A stretch of DNA of 64,000 nucleotides from Chryseobacterium foetidum (GTDB taxonomy: Bacteria > Bacteroidota > Bacteroidia > Flavobacteriales > Weeksellaceae). The first letter of the stretch is position 1. Every line of letters starts with the position of its first letter. The stretch spans positions 1,364,001 through 1,428,000 of the forward strand of contig NZ_JAMXIA010000001.1 of the NCBI RefSeq assembly GCF_025457425.1, given 5' to 3'. This document shows, piece by piece, positions 1 to 10,500 of the stretch. The notes below the pieces were generated by a model that was not told the DNA's origin, did no database searches, and worked only from the letters and a program-made list of their open reading frames with translations. A program made the translations under genes and the position numbers.

Positions 1-606
1 GAAGCAAAATCTGAAAGGGTTTTAAATAAACTGGAAGAAAATATTGGCAAATCTGGAATTCATGAATTGGTGAAAGTTTTTTTGTCGGAAGAGCTGGATT
101 TGGAACAGATTATTTTATCTGCTGTGAGACAGTCGATTCAATATCCAAAGGAAAATATTCTGCAGAATTATGCAAATCAGGATATTCTGAGGATTGCTAA
201 AATCTGCAAATCCGTAAGCCGTGAACGCCACAGGATGACAGCTTTTGTCCGTTTTGAAAAAATGCAGGATGAAGTATTTTTTGCTAAAATAGATCCGGAT
301 TTTAATGTTTTGCCATTAATCAGAAAACATTTTAAAAACAGATATCAGGATCAGAAATGGATGATCTATGATTTAAAACGCAATTACGGACTTCTGTATG
401 ATCTGGAAACCTGTGATTTCTTTTATCCTGATGAAAAAATAGATTTAAAAAAGTATCAGGAGAAGTTTCATGATGAAGAAAATCAGTATCAGAAGCTGTG
501 GCAACGTTATTTTTTCAAAACTAATATTGTGGAAAGAAAAAATATAAAACTGCATCTTCAGCACGTTCCGAAGAGGTACTGGAAATATTTGACAGAGAAG
601 AGATGA
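1..606 (+). CDS. DUF4130 / TIGR03915-type putative DNA repair protein (5' end outside window)
   Basis: The reading frame is open from base 1, so only the C-terminal 201 residues are visible; an in-window start is not needed. The segment FVRFEKMQDEVFFAKIDPDF, followed by an HFKNRYQDQKWMIYDLKR stretch and a C-terminal PKRYWKYLTE, is characteristic of the DUF4130 domain. Proteins of this family are usually encoded beside a radical SAM protein (TIGR03916-like) and are thought to act in DNA metabolism or repair, but the reaction is not established. The partner would lie upstream, outside the window. The family call is firm; the function is not. Confidence 0.8.
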   Translation, partial: EAKSERVLNKLEENIGKSGIHELVKVFLSEELDLEQIILSAVRQSIQYPKENILQNYANQDILRIAKICKSVSRERHRMTAFVRFEKMQDEVFFAKIDPDFNVLPLIRKHFKNRYQDQKWMIYDLKRNYGLLYDLETCDFFYPDEKIDLKKYQEKFHDEENQYQKLWQRYFFKTNIVERKNIKLHLQHVPKRYWKYLTEKR

Positions 607-909
607 ATTTTCCCGCAGATTTTCGCAGATTTATTCTACAGAGTGGATTATGCCGCAGATTTTCGCAGATCTTTTATTAAAATATTAAAAAAAATAATTC
701 AGCTGCGAATAAATCAAATTTGCACAACCTTGTCAGTAATTTAAATCTCCACCATCTTTTTTTTTGTACCTGCCTGCACCAGTTGGCTCTTTTCACTTTA
801 AACTTGGTTCTTCAAAAAAAGCAGGATACTAAAGGATGAAAAGTATTGTGAAGACACTGCCGTTATCTGAACTTGTTTTTGTAAATTTGTGTTTGAAATT
901 TATTATTAA
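607..909. other. Intergenic gap with two copies of an 18-bp direct repeat
   Basis: About 300 bases without a gene. CCGCAGATTTTCGCAGAT occurs perfectly at 613-630 and again at 653-670. Related GCAGATT words recur at 16607-16763. The rest is AT-rich leader of pfkA; I see no RNA gene or small ORF worth calling. Confidence 0.6.
882..889 (+). promoter_or_regulatory. Probable -7 box (TAnnTTTG) of pfkA-gapA
   Basis: TAAATTTG matches the Bacteroidota -7 consensus TAnnTTTG exactly and lies 20 bases before the pfkA start codon. I do not see a convincing TTTG -33 box at the usual spacing, so the call rests on the -7 box and its position alone. Confidence 0.4.
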
Positions 910-1896
910 ATGAAAGAAAGTGCTGTAAAAAAAATTGCAGTTTTAACCTCAGGAGGAGATTCTCCGGGGATGAACGCAGCATTAAGAGCGGTTGTAAGAA
1001 CTGCCAATTATTATCATATTGAATGCTATGGAGTGAGAGAAGGCTACAATGGCCTTATCCACGATGATTTCCTGAAAATGGGTCCTCGTTCTGTAAAAAA
1101 TATAATCAATCAGGGTGGAACTATTCTAAAATCTGCCCGTTCCAAAGAGTTTATGACCAAAGAAGGTCGCCAAAAAGCTTACGACAATTGTGTAAAACAC
1201 GGAATTGAGGCTTTGGTGTGCATCGGCGGCGACGGAACTTTCACCGGGGCAAAAATCTTCAACGAAGAATTTGGTATAAGAACCATCGGCGTTCCGGGGA
1301 CAATCGACAATGATATTTTTGGTACAGACAACACGATTGGCTATGATACAGCTTTAAATACCGCAATGGATGCCATCGATAAAATCCGAGATACGGCAAC
1401 ATCTCACAACAGGGTTTTCTTTGTTGAAGTGATGGGTCGCGATGCGGGTTTTATCGCCCTAAACAGCGGTCTTGCAACAGGAGCTTTGGATATTCTTATT
1501 CCTGAAAAGAAAGACAGCATGGAAGACCTGTTTGCCAACTTCAGAAAGGCCGAAAAAACAGGAAAAGCATCAAGCATTGTTGTAGTGGCAGAAGGTGAAG
1601 AACTGGCCAATATCTATGAGCTTTCAGAGCAAACCAAGAAAGAGTTTCCGGATTATGATATCCGTGTGGCAATTTTGGGGCACATTCAGAGAGGTGGTTC
1701 GCCAAGCTGTGCAGACAGAGTTTTAGCCAGCAGACTCGGTTTCGGTGCGGTCGTAGGTTTAATGGAAGGCCAAACCAATGTAATGGCGGGAATGCGTTCC
1801 AACGACATTGTGTATACTCCAATCGAGGAAGCTATTAAAAAACACAACGAGATCAATAAAGATCTTCTTTTAATATCAGAAATTTTAGCAATCTAA
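910..1896 (+). CDS. pfkA: ATP-dependent 6-phosphofructokinase
   Basis: This enzyme phosphorylates fructose 6-phosphate to fructose 1,6-bisphosphate, the committed step of glycolysis, in the cytoplasm. The protein has 328 residues, close to the usual bacterial PfkA length of about 320. It carries the ATP-binding GGDSPGMNA (residues 15-23), a second GGDGT glycine motif near residue 106, the catalytic PGTIDND motif near residue 129 and MGRDAGF near residue 177. The first ATG of the frame gives a normal N-terminus. There is no Shine-Dalgarno sequence, as is normal for the phylum. gapA follows 31 bases after the stop with no terminator between, so the two are probably co-transcribed. Confidence 0.97.
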   Translation: MKESAVKKIAVLTSGGDSPGMNAALRAVVRTANYYHIECYGVREGYNGLIHDDFLKMGPRSVKNIINQGGTILKSARSKEFMTKEGRQKAYDNCVKHGIEALVCIGGDGTFTGAKIFNEEFGIRTIGVPGTIDNDIFGTDNTIGYDTALNTAMDAIDKIRDTATSHNRVFFVEVMGRDAGFIALNSGLATGALDILIPEKKDSMEDLFANFRKAEKTGKASSIVVVAEGEELANIYELSEQTKKEFPDYDIRVAILGHIQRGGSPSCADRVLASRLGFGAVVGLMEGQTNVMAGMRSNDIVYTPIEEAIKKHNEINKDLLLISEILAI

Positions 1897-1915
1897 TAAA
1901 TTATATAATTAATAA

Positions 1916-2938
<1,023 letters not shown>

Positions 2939-2962
2939 TTTAGAATTTAGCTTAAAATATGA

Positions 2963-2989
2963 AACCTTCCCAATCAGGAAGGTTTTTTT
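2963..2989 (+). terminator. Intrinsic terminator of pfkA-gapA
   Basis: An 8-bp stem AACCTTCC / GGAAGGTT (2963-2970 with 2977-2984) with a 6-nt loop runs directly into a T-tract ending at 2989. It begins 24 bases after the gapA stop codon. Confidence 0.9.
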
Positions 2990-2996
2990 AATGCAC

Positions 2997-3025
2997 AAAA
3001 AAACCACTTATCTTTCTGAAAGTGG
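2997..3025 (-). terminator. Terminator-like hairpin on the minus strand
   Basis: CCACTT (3004-3009) pairs with AAGTGG (3020-3025). Read on the minus strand the stem is followed by seven T residues (3003-2997). No minus-strand gene ends here: the next gene to the right is on the plus strand. It could be a remnant of a lost gene or stop antisense transcription into gapA. Confidence 0.5.
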
Positions 3026-3083
3026 CTGCTTTAGAGGGTTTCTTTAATTCTTTTTTTCATCACCGGTGCTTTTACCTTCCTGC

Positions 3084-3119
3084 TTTTAAAGTTTCAGGGG
3101 ACGCAGTGAAACTTTAAAA
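3084..3119. repeat. Perfect 13-bp inverted repeat
   Basis: TTTTAAAGTTTCA (3084-3096) and TGAAACTTTAAAA (3107-3119) are perfect inverted copies separated by 10 bases (3097-3106). There is no long T-tract on either side. The role is unknown; it may be an RNA hairpin, an operator or an element end. Confidence 0.7.
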
Positions 3120-3252
3120 TTAACTCCAGTTTCGAAGCAGAGTTTTCATGATTATTGTTTCTACAAAAATTGCAAATTATTTAACATAAAAAAATAGCCC
3201 TTTTGGGGTATTTTTAACAAAATTTTAAGTATTTTCGTTTCAAATCTAAAGA

Positions 3253-4026
3253 ATGGGAAATCCGGAGGATAAACATTTACTGTCAAAAATATGGGGAAAC
3301 TTCGCAGGAGAAGACAGATCACGTGCTCTCACCACACCCTCCATCGAGAAGATTATCGGCGAAATGTTTTCCATCGGAAACTTTTATTATTACGTAATAA
3401 ATCTCGCAGATTCCAGCATTTCGCATCACCATAAAAACATTCTTAAGATTCACGGTCTTCCAGAATACCCTTCACAACTCAACGAAATTTTCAATCTGAT
3501 TCATCCTGATGATATTCCTTTTGTTGTAAAAGCTGAAAATATTGTCGTCGAAAAAATAAAGCAGATTGGCGTTGAGCATCAGCTTTTACTGAAACCAAGT
3601 TATTGTTTCAGGATGAAAACCAAAAAAGGAAAATACGAACTTTTCCATCATCAGGCCATTCACACTTTGATGGACGAAAATAACCGTTTGTTTCAATCAA
3701 TTAATATTCACACCAATATTCAGCACATCACACCTCAGAATCCTTACACCGTTTTACTTACAGGCATCTCACCAAGAAAGGATTTTCATCAGTTCACCGT
3801 GCAGCTAACTGATGACAGGAAAAGCTCTGATTCTCCCAATCTTACCAAAAGGGAAATAGAAATTTTAATTTTGATAGCCAAAGGATATTCCGGTAAAGAA
3901 ATTTCTGACATGCTCATTCTCTCCGAACACACCATCAGAAGCCACCGCAAAAACATCCTCAAAAAAACCGACTCCCGAAATAGCAAAGAACTGATCAGGA
4001 AAGTGTTTGAATGGGGACTTGTTTGA
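3253..4026 (+). CDS. LuxR-type response/sensor regulator with helix-turn-helix C-terminus
   Basis: The 257-residue protein ends in a clear LuxR/GerE DNA-binding domain (about residues 195-255): LTKREIEILILIAKGYSGKEI, then LSEHTIRSHRKNILKKT. The N-terminal part (about 30-160) contains an NLIHPDDIPFV segment of the kind seen in PAS-like folds and lacks the phospho-acceptor pattern of a receiver domain. It is therefore more likely a ligand- or signal-sensing regulator than a classical response regulator. It is a lone gene with no kinase beside it. The stop codon is immediately followed by a heptamer array. The target genes cannot be read from the sequence. Confidence 0.8.
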   Translation: MGNPEDKHLLSKIWGNFAGEDRSRALTTPSIEKIIGEMFSIGNFYYYVINLADSSISHHHKNILKIHGLPEYPSQLNEIFNLIHPDDIPFVVKAENIVVEKIKQIGVEHQLLLKPSYCFRMKTKKGKYELFHHQAIHTLMDENNRLFQSINIHTNIQHITPQNPYTVLLTGISPRKDFHQFTVQLTDDRKSSDSPNLTKREIEILILIAKGYSGKEISDMLILSEHTIRSHRKNILKKTDSRNSKELIRKVFEWGLV

Positions 4027-4086
4027 TGAGTAATGAGTGATGGGTAATATTAAAAATGATTGATGATTGATGATTGATGATTGATA
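4024..4086. repeat. Heptamer array overlapping a stop codon (TAATGAG / TGATGAT words)
   Basis: Seven-base units such as taatgag, tgatggg and then atgattg repeated run from the last bases of the LuxR-type gene onward. The first word family reappears inverted in the arrays at 14575 and 19005. Confidence 0.75.
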
Positions 4087-4105
4087 AAAAAATATTTAAT
4101 AAAAA

Positions 4106-4217
4106 TTCTAAGTTAATCTCAATCCTAAATTTCGAATCCCGAATCTCGCGCCCCGATTCTCAAATCTCAAATCTCAAACCTCAAATCTCAAATCTCAAAT
4201 CTCAAATCTCAAACCAA
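4106..4217. repeat. Heptamer array of about 16 units (AAATCTC word)
   Basis: From 4106 the sequence can be read in register as consecutive 7-mers: ttctaag, ttaatct, caatcct, aaatttc, gaatccc, gaatctc, gcgcccc, gattctc, then aaatctc eight times with one aaacctc variant. The same word appears inside the menE-like gene at 19751 and 20186 on the other strand. Confidence 0.85.
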
Positions 4218-4268
4218 CTGACAAATCTCACAGTGGCTTTCATTTAAAATTCCTTAACTTTATCCTTA

Positions 4269-5465
4269 ATGGAAAAGCAGATTTTACAGCCGAGATTCAA
4301 AGATTCAAAACATTTCATAGATTTCTGGACGACTGGAAACGGGAAACAGCTGACTGATCTTTCCGGAGCTCAGCTGAATTTTAAAGATTTTGATAAGTTC
4401 TCAAAATTCTATTATCACGTTGATGAAATCGGTGACGAAGTGGTAAGAGAAGTTTACTTTAAAAAAAGTTATCCTGAAGCCTCAAGAGAAATTGAAAGTT
4501 ACATCCGGAATGGTGTTTCGGAAAATGATGAAGTTCCTGAAAGCGTAAAAAAACTTTTCAGTCAGACCCAAACTATACCCGATTGGCTGGATTTACATTT
4601 AATAAAAAGTGGTGCCGAGCTTTGCATGAGAAGCAACCTCGACTCTTTAATTTCACTGAGAGATTATTGTCTTATTGGCGGTTACGATTACGCTTTCCTC
4701 AACAAACCTCTGATTGCCACCGAAGCCCTGAAAAAAGGCGCCGTAAAAAGACTTTCCGAAACACTGGATTTCTGGGTGAATGTTACCCGTTACGACGCTT
4801 TGGAAGTTCATAAAAAAGGTTATGAATTTGCCATAAAAACAAGATTAATTCACTCTTACGCCAGACTATCAATCCGGAAACATTATAAAAACTGGGATAC
4901 AGAAAACTGGGGCGAACCCATCAATTCATGGGATATGATGGCGACCTACATTGGTTTCAGTCTGGTTTTTATGCACAGTCTTAAAAAATTAGGAAATACC
5001 ATTTCTGAAGAGGAAGAAAAAGGTCATTTTCATCTTTGGAAATACGTCGGATATCTGTTGGGAATTCCGGTAGAGCTGCTTCCCGACAATAAAAAACAGG
5101 CAACGGAATATTTTTATCTGTGGACATCCATTCAGCCTTCTTCAGACAAAGATTCGGTTTTGCTGGCTCACTCTCTTTTAAATGAATCTTTAGAAAATCC
5201 TATTCTAAAATATAAATTTCAGAGAAAAAATCTGCGATACCTGCACATTTGCTGTACTTGGTATTTATTGGGTGAAGACGTTTGCAAAAGGCTCAGGATT
5301 CCGGAAGTTTCGTTAAGAAAAGGATTTCCGGTAACGAAAAAGATTCTCAACAAAATCTATGATTCTACGGTGAGCCGTGAAGCGAGAATTAAAAAAGGGA
5401 ATAAAGATCAGATGAAAGTTTTACAGGATTATTTGAACATAACCCAGAATTCAAATTTTCACTAA
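4269..5465 (+). CDS. DUF2236 / MpaB-like (rubber-oxygenase-fold) protein
   Basis: The 398-residue protein matches the DUF2236 family, which includes fungal MpaB and the bacterial latex-clearing haem oxygenases. Supporting segments are the region around residue 195, where TRLIHSYARLSIRKH supplies a helix with possible haem-binding residues, then GEPINSWDMMATYIGFS and GYLLGIPVELLP. Family members are thought to be haem-dependent oxygenases, but the substrate here is unknown. There is no signal peptide. It stands alone between a heptamer array and a hairpin repeat. The 7-base TAACTTT upstream resembles a -7 box, but the evidence is weak. Confidence 0.7.
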   Translation: MEKQILQPRFKDSKHFIDFWTTGNGKQLTDLSGAQLNFKDFDKFSKFYYHVDEIGDEVVREVYFKKSYPEASREIESYIRNGVSENDEVPESVKKLFSQTQTIPDWLDLHLIKSGAELCMRSNLDSLISLRDYCLIGGYDYAFLNKPLIATEALKKGAVKRLSETLDFWVNVTRYDALEVHKKGYEFAIKTRLIHSYARLSIRKHYKNWDTENWGEPINSWDMMATYIGFSLVFMHSLKKLGNTISEEEEKGHFHLWKYVGYLLGIPVELLPDNKKQATEYFYLWTSIQPSSDKDSVLLAHSLLNESLENPILKYKFQRKNLRYLHICCTWYLLGEDVCKRLRIPEVSLRKGFPVTKKILNKIYDSTVSREARIKKGNKDQMKVLQDYLNITQNSNFH

Positions 5466-5471
5466 TTTTCT

Positions 5472-5565
5472 CAGGAGCTTAATCCCGCTTTCTGCTATAT
5501 CTTTTTCGCCAGTGCATTTTTTCAAAGCCAATCCAGAAAAAGGATGCCGCGACAATCGGGGCTAG
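5472..5565 (+). repeat. Interspersed hairpin repeat, copy 1 (GGATGCCG...ATCGGGGCTAG type)
   Basis: It begins CAGGAGCTT seven bases after the stop of the upstream gene and ends ATCGGGGCTAG. The core is a hairpin with arms CTTTTTC (5501-5507) and GAAAAAG (5536-5542). The ends, the CCCGCT...CTATATCTTTT block and the AAAAGGATGCCG block are shared with the copy at 14622-14763; the loop differs. Confidence 0.75.
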
Positions 5566-5759
5566 TTATCAATGTCTTTTCAGAAACAAAGTATCACACT
5601 CAAACAAATGACACCAACATGAAAGATAAGTCAAAAAAATTTTGAAGGGGGTTTACAAATTTTATCATTTTTTTAACGCTAAAAACAATTTTCAGAAACA
5701 AAATATATTAGCTTTTGAACTTAAAATTATGTAATTTTGATAAATTATTTTAATACTAT

Positions 5760-6767
5760 ATGAGCAACATAGATGATAAGAAAAAAGCACTGGCGCTGGT
5801 GCTTGATAAATTAGATAAAACATACGGAAAAGGAACTGTAATGACGTTGGGCGACAGTGCAATCGACACTACCATCGAAGTTATTCCTTCCGGATCTTTA
5901 GGATTAGACATCGCTTTGGGCGTTGGCGGATATCCGAGAGGAAGAATTATTGAGATCTACGGACCTGAATCTTCAGGTAAAACAACTTTAACTTTACATG
6001 CCATCGCAGAAGCTCAAAAAGCAGGCGGAATTGCAGCATTTATCGATGCTGAGCACGCTTTCGACAGAGGCTACGCAGGGAAACTGGGAATCGATCTTGA
6101 AAACCTGATTATTTCTCAACCTGACAACGGTGAGCAGGCTTTGGAAATTGCCGATAACTTAATCCGTTCAGGTGCAATCGACATCGTAGTGATTGACTCC
6201 GTGGCTGCATTGACTCCAAAAGCAGAAATTGAGGGCGAAATGGGTGATTCTAAAATGGGTCTTCACGCAAGATTGATGTCTCAGGCTTTGAGAAAATTAA
6301 CGGCGACAATTTCAAGAACAAAGTGTACGGTAATTTTCATTAACCAGTTGAGAGAAAAAATCGGTGTAATGTTCGGAAACCCTGAAACTACTACTGGTGG
6401 TAATGCTTTGAAATTCTACGCTTCGGTAAGAGTTGATATCAGAAAAGCATCCGCACCCATCAAAAATGGCGACGAAGCTGTTGGTAGCCGTGTGAAAGTG
6501 AAGATTGTAAAAAATAAAGTTGCTCCACCTTTCAAAATGGCTGAATTTGACATTATGTACGGTGAAGGAGTATCTAAAACCGGAGAAATTTTAGATACTG
6601 CAGTGGATATGGGAATCGTGAAGAAAAGCGGTTCATGGTTTAGCTACGGTGAAACTAAGCTTGGTCAGGGTCGTGACGCTGTGAGAGATTTGTTGAAAGA
6701 CAATCCGGAACTTGCTGAAGAGCTTGAAAACAAAGTAAAAGAAGAGATCATCAACAAGAAAAACTAA
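5760..6767 (+). CDS. recA: Recombinase RecA
   Basis: RecA forms filaments on single-stranded DNA, catalyses homologous pairing and strand exchange, and is the central protein of recombinational repair. The 335-residue length is normal. The Walker A motif GPESSGKTT lies near residue 66, the Walker B-like VVIDSVAAL near residue 140, and the loop-2 region around [21 protein letters not shown] is intact. TAATTTTG at 5732-5739 matches the -7 consensus TAnnTTTG, 20 bases before the ATG. No SOS box of the Gram-positive or E. coli type is evident. A good terminator follows 20 bases after the stop. Confidence 0.98.
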   Translation: MSNIDDKKKALALVLDKLDKTYGKGTVMTLGDSAIDTTIEVIPSGSLGLDIALGVGGYPRGRIIEIYGPESSGKTTLTLHAIAEAQKAGGIAAFIDAEHAFDRGYAGKLGIDLENLIISQPDNGEQALEIADNLIRSGAIDIVVIDSVAALTPKAEIEGEMGDSKMGLHARLMSQALRKLTATISRTKCTVIFINQLREKIGVMFGNPETTTGGNALKFYASVRVDIRKASAPIKNGDEAVGSRVKVKIVKNKVAPPFKMAEFDIMYGEGVSKTGEILDTAVDMGIVKKSGSWFSYGETKLGQGRDAVRDLLKDNPELAEELENKVKEEIINKKN

Positions 6768-6787
6768 TTTGTTGATTTGAAATACAG

Positions 6788-6815
6788 AAGGCAGCTGAGA
6801 GGCTGTCTTTTTTTT
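6788..6815 (+). terminator. recA terminator
   Basis: A stem AAGGCAGC / GCTGTCTT (6788-6795 with 6802-6809, one G-T pair) with a 6-nt loop is followed by a run of T residues to 6815. Confidence 0.88.
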
Positions 6816-6867
6816 GTTCAATCCTGAAAAGTACGCAATCAATTTTCCTCATTCTATTGAGTCCCAT

Positions 6868-6897
6868 AAAAAAAACCGCTCCTTTTCAGAAGCGGTT
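6868..6897 (-). terminator. Terminator of the minus-strand surface locus
   Basis: AACCGCT (6874-6880) and AGCGGTT (6891-6897) form the stem. On the minus strand the hairpin is followed by T residues corresponding to 6875-6868. It lies 27 bases beyond the stop of the 190-residue secreted protein. Confidence 0.85.
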
Positions 6898-6923
6898 GTG
6901 AAATTTCAGGTCAAAATCAGTTT

Positions 6924-7496
6924 TTATGGTCTCCAAAAAGTCCATTTCTGACCATTAAAAACAATCAGACGGTGCTTTGTAGAATCTGTCGGATGCTGCA
7001 AAAACGCCATCATTCCCGGTGATGGATTTGGGATGGCCGTATAATCTGACACAATAGGTAAAACCATCGCTTTATCTGGAGAATCCAAAACCAAAACACC
7101 ATCGGTGGTTGTCGTCTCATTACCGATTACTGATTTTGAAGCAGCTTGGTCAGTTAAAGGCAAAGCTTGCGTTGGTTTTACAACTGCTTCTACCGCTGAT
7201 GAATATCCAGACTGGACGCTTAGATCTTTCCATCCTGTATTTTCGTTTTTCACTTTTATTTTATATTCCGTATTTGCTGAAACATCAAAAATAATCGTTC
7301 CGCCTTTTGCGGTGTTAACACCCGTAGGTACTGTTTCTACATAGGGAAGAATAATTCCCTTATTATTATCTGTTCCGAATTCCAACAGAACAGACGTATT
7401 CGTTACATCTCCTGCGGAATTGGTCGCTCCGATTCTGACTTGCGAAAACGAAAGTACAGAAATGGAAATACTTAATATGATTGCTATTTTTTTCAT
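6924..7496 (-). CDS. Small secreted protein of the adhesin locus
   Basis: The 190-residue protein starts with a signal peptide (MKKIAIILSISISVLSFSQ, cleavage likely after the SFSQ region). It has no recognisable catalytic motif. Its C-terminal GMMAFLQHP...LIVFNGQKWTFW resembles the GMMVFDT...LKIYTGP...EGWKCF tail of the adhesin-like protein encoded just upstream, so the two may share a C-terminal module for surface presentation or assembly. It is the last gene of a minus-strand cluster, 91 bases after the adhesin gene with a hairpin between. Function unknown. Confidence 0.7.
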   Translation of the reverse strand: MKKIAIILSISISVLSFSQVRIGATNSAGDVTNTSVLLEFGTDNNKGIILPYVETVPTGVNTAKGGTIIFDVSANTEYKIKVKNENTGWKDLSVQSGYSSAVEAVVKPTQALPLTDQAASKSVIGNETTTTDGVLVLDSPDKAMVLPIVSDYTAIPNPSPGMMAFLQHPTDSTKHRLIVFNGQKWTFWRP

Positions 7497-7526
7497 TTTT
7501 TAAGATTTTAAATTAACTCTTCATTA

Positions 7527-7559
7527 AAACCTTCAGGGATATTAAAACCCTGAAGGTTT
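7527..7559 (-). terminator. 12-bp hairpin between the adhesin and the small secreted protein
   Basis: AAACCTTCAGGG (7527-7538) pairs perfectly with CCCTGAAGGTTT (7548-7559), with a 9-nt loop. On the minus strand it is followed by only a short TTTTAAT, so it could attenuate rather than fully stop transcription. Confidence 0.75.
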
Positions 7560-7587
7560 AAGATTTAACTGAATAAAATTTATTCCG

Positions 7588-10500
7588 TTACGGACAACCC
7601 TGAGTACTAAAACACTTCCAGCCTTCTGTGGATCCCGGTCCTGTATAAATTTTCAGACATCCGGCTCCTGCATTTTCATCTGTATCAAAAACCATCATTC
7701 CCACAACAGGAATAGTAATTGTCGTTTCAGGACTTGAATTTCTAGTCACTACGAAACCTTTAGTTTTAGATTCCAAAACAGTATATGCAGAATTTTTGTT
7801 CATAGGCCAGTCGCTCACACCATTTGCAGGTACAGCACTTATTTTCCCCGCTCTTCCGAGTAAAGTAATACCATGTTTCACCGGATAGGTTGCTCCTGCA
7901 ACTAAAGTAGGATCTTCATAGCACACGCAACTGTTCACCAACGAATTTGCTGAATCACCCACACCCTGTCCTGTTCCGGCAATTGACGGAACTCCATAGC
8001 TTGGCGACGTTGGAGTAGTATCCACCGAATTCCCTAAATTCTGTATTACAGGTTGATTGTAGTTTCCGCTGGTCGCTCCGGTGTTCCCGCCCGGCATAGA
8101 TGAGTTGACTAAATTTGCGTTTGTGATAGTCGTGGAAGAGCCTTCAATAGCGTCAGAACAGCCGTCGTTATCAGAATCTAAATCTAAGTCATTAGGGATC
8201 CCATCTCCATCTGTATCGCAAGAAGAAAGGGCAAAGAATGAATATGATATTGAATCTCCTGTGCCCAGGTTTAATCCTGTGATCCGTACCGCTTTCACTA
8301 ATCTGTTTCCTGCTCCTCTCAGATAAATATCCTCTCCTACAGGATTAGGTAAATCCTGAAACGAAGGTACACCCGTTATAGGATTATATCCAACACCACT
8401 GTTGCGTCCCGCTAAGGTCTTCACAAAAGCACCTTGAGGATTTACAAATCCGGATCCAAAATCTACATCTATCTTGTACGTTGCTGAAGGCGAGAAACCA
8501 GAACCAACATTCACATCATCAATCATCAATCCTATTTCGCTTGCCGGTACTGGTGTGGAAAAGGTGAGAACGTAGGAAACAGATGTTGAGGCATTTCCAA
8601 ATCTCTGATCTCCTCCATTTTGGTTGATACTGTAATTCACCTGTGGATCCGTTATTACAAATATTGAATTGGATTGTGTTGTACCAGGATTAGCTGTGAC
8701 AGTTATATTTGACGCAGTTCTTCCCTTCCAGGGTCCGCTTACATTATTAGCGATAAATCCAATACATTCGTTTTTATTCAGAATACCATCATTGTCATTA
8801 TCTAAATCCTGCCAATCCGGAATTGTATCACCGTCTGAATCTAAACAATCATTTCTGAAAGCATCCTGAGACTGCCCTATTGGCTGACCAAGCGTGCCTT
8901 CTGTAGAACTTCCAGTGTCTGCAGCACCTCCTGAATTCACCAAATTTGGAACTCCATTCGCATCTACACCCCCTGTAATTCTTCCGTTTGAGTCTACATC
9001 AGCGGAAGTAACGTTTTCACCACCCTCCACAGCATCAAAACAATTGTCGCCATCAGAATCCGGATCCAAATGATTAGGTATTCCATCAGAATCCGTACTG
9101 AATGTACAAGTAATCGGCTTTGGATTTGCTGATGGTTCGTACGCTAATAAATTGTAGACTGCAGTAATTTCCTGAATATTTGCAGTTCCCAAAGTTCCAT
9201 CAGTTAAATTACCAGCTGCTACAGTTCCTACATATCTTATCTCGTAAAAACGATAAGATGTTGTAGAAGTTACGGCAAATGTAACAGTGGCCGAATTTAA
9301 AGCAACTCCGTTAGAAATTGCGGTAAAATTCACCCCGTCATTCGACCCAAATAATCTACCAAATCTGTTTGCAGGTGCCATTCCACTCGCTGCCTGATTG
9401 ACACTTAATGAAGTCAAACGAATAATAGCTGGGTATGAGATTGTAAAAATAGGACTGCCCGACGTAATGGTTTGTCCTGTAAAATTAAATGGATTGGCAT
9501 CTGAAGTATTTCCGTTATACAATGTAGCAATAGAATTTCCAGCTGTGGGATCTCCTGCAGCGCCAATAAACGGAGAAGTTATATTTTCAATAACAGAAGA
9601 CTCTGCGGCTGAATAAAAACAGGGCGGACTTTCTACTGCATCGAGAATGCCATCATTATCATCATCCCAGTCGTCATAATCATTATAAGCATCCCCATCG
9701 CTGTTTGGCGACACTCTAAATTTAACTTCGATAAAATTTGCCTCATTAATTAACGTACCTACATCAGGATCAGTATCAACTAATTTATAATAATAAGTGT
9801 AAATTCCAGGAGGCACACCGGCAGGTATTGTAAGAGTACCATTATCATTGATAATTGCATTGGAAGGGGTCCATAATTCATAGTCAAAATCTGCGGTTAT
9901 TGTAGATATATCTGCGATTGCAAGACCATTATAACTGTCATTGGCAAAAATGGAAGGCAACGTACCTCCAACCCCTGCAGTAATCGGTATGCTGGTAAAA
10001 TCGTTATTTCTACCACAAATAGGAGCAAAAACCACAATTTCTTTCGTTGGAGAATAGCAGTTTGCTACCGAGTCGAAAAATGAAGCGTAGTATTTATTTG
10101 TTCCTGTTAAGGCCGTTGGTGCCAATATTTTATTAGCCGTAGTAGCAGGTGTCCCCGTATGCCAGGTTAATGTAACGGTAGCGGGAGTCGGTTTATTACT
10201 TGATGTAATTGTACTCAAATTAGCTGTTGTAGATCCACAAGGAATTCTGTAAGCCGAGTTTGTAGCATCATAAAATCCACCCGCAACCAATGTCGGAGGT
10301 GCCGTTCCGGCCTGACAAGTCAGTACAGTAAGACTTACTGTTGCAGTTGTACAAAAATTGGTTTGGTCAGTCGGTGAGCATATTCTGTAAGTCAATGTAT
10401 AATTACCGGGTGTAGCATTAGCAGGAATATTGATCGTCCCATTTGCATTAATAGTTGCACCCGTAAGACCTCCGAGATTAATTAACGTAACGTTTGTATT

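Noticed and set aside
2997..3025. A minus-strand gene ending near 3030
   Set aside because: The hairpin looks like a terminator, but no minus-strand ORF of any quality precedes it.
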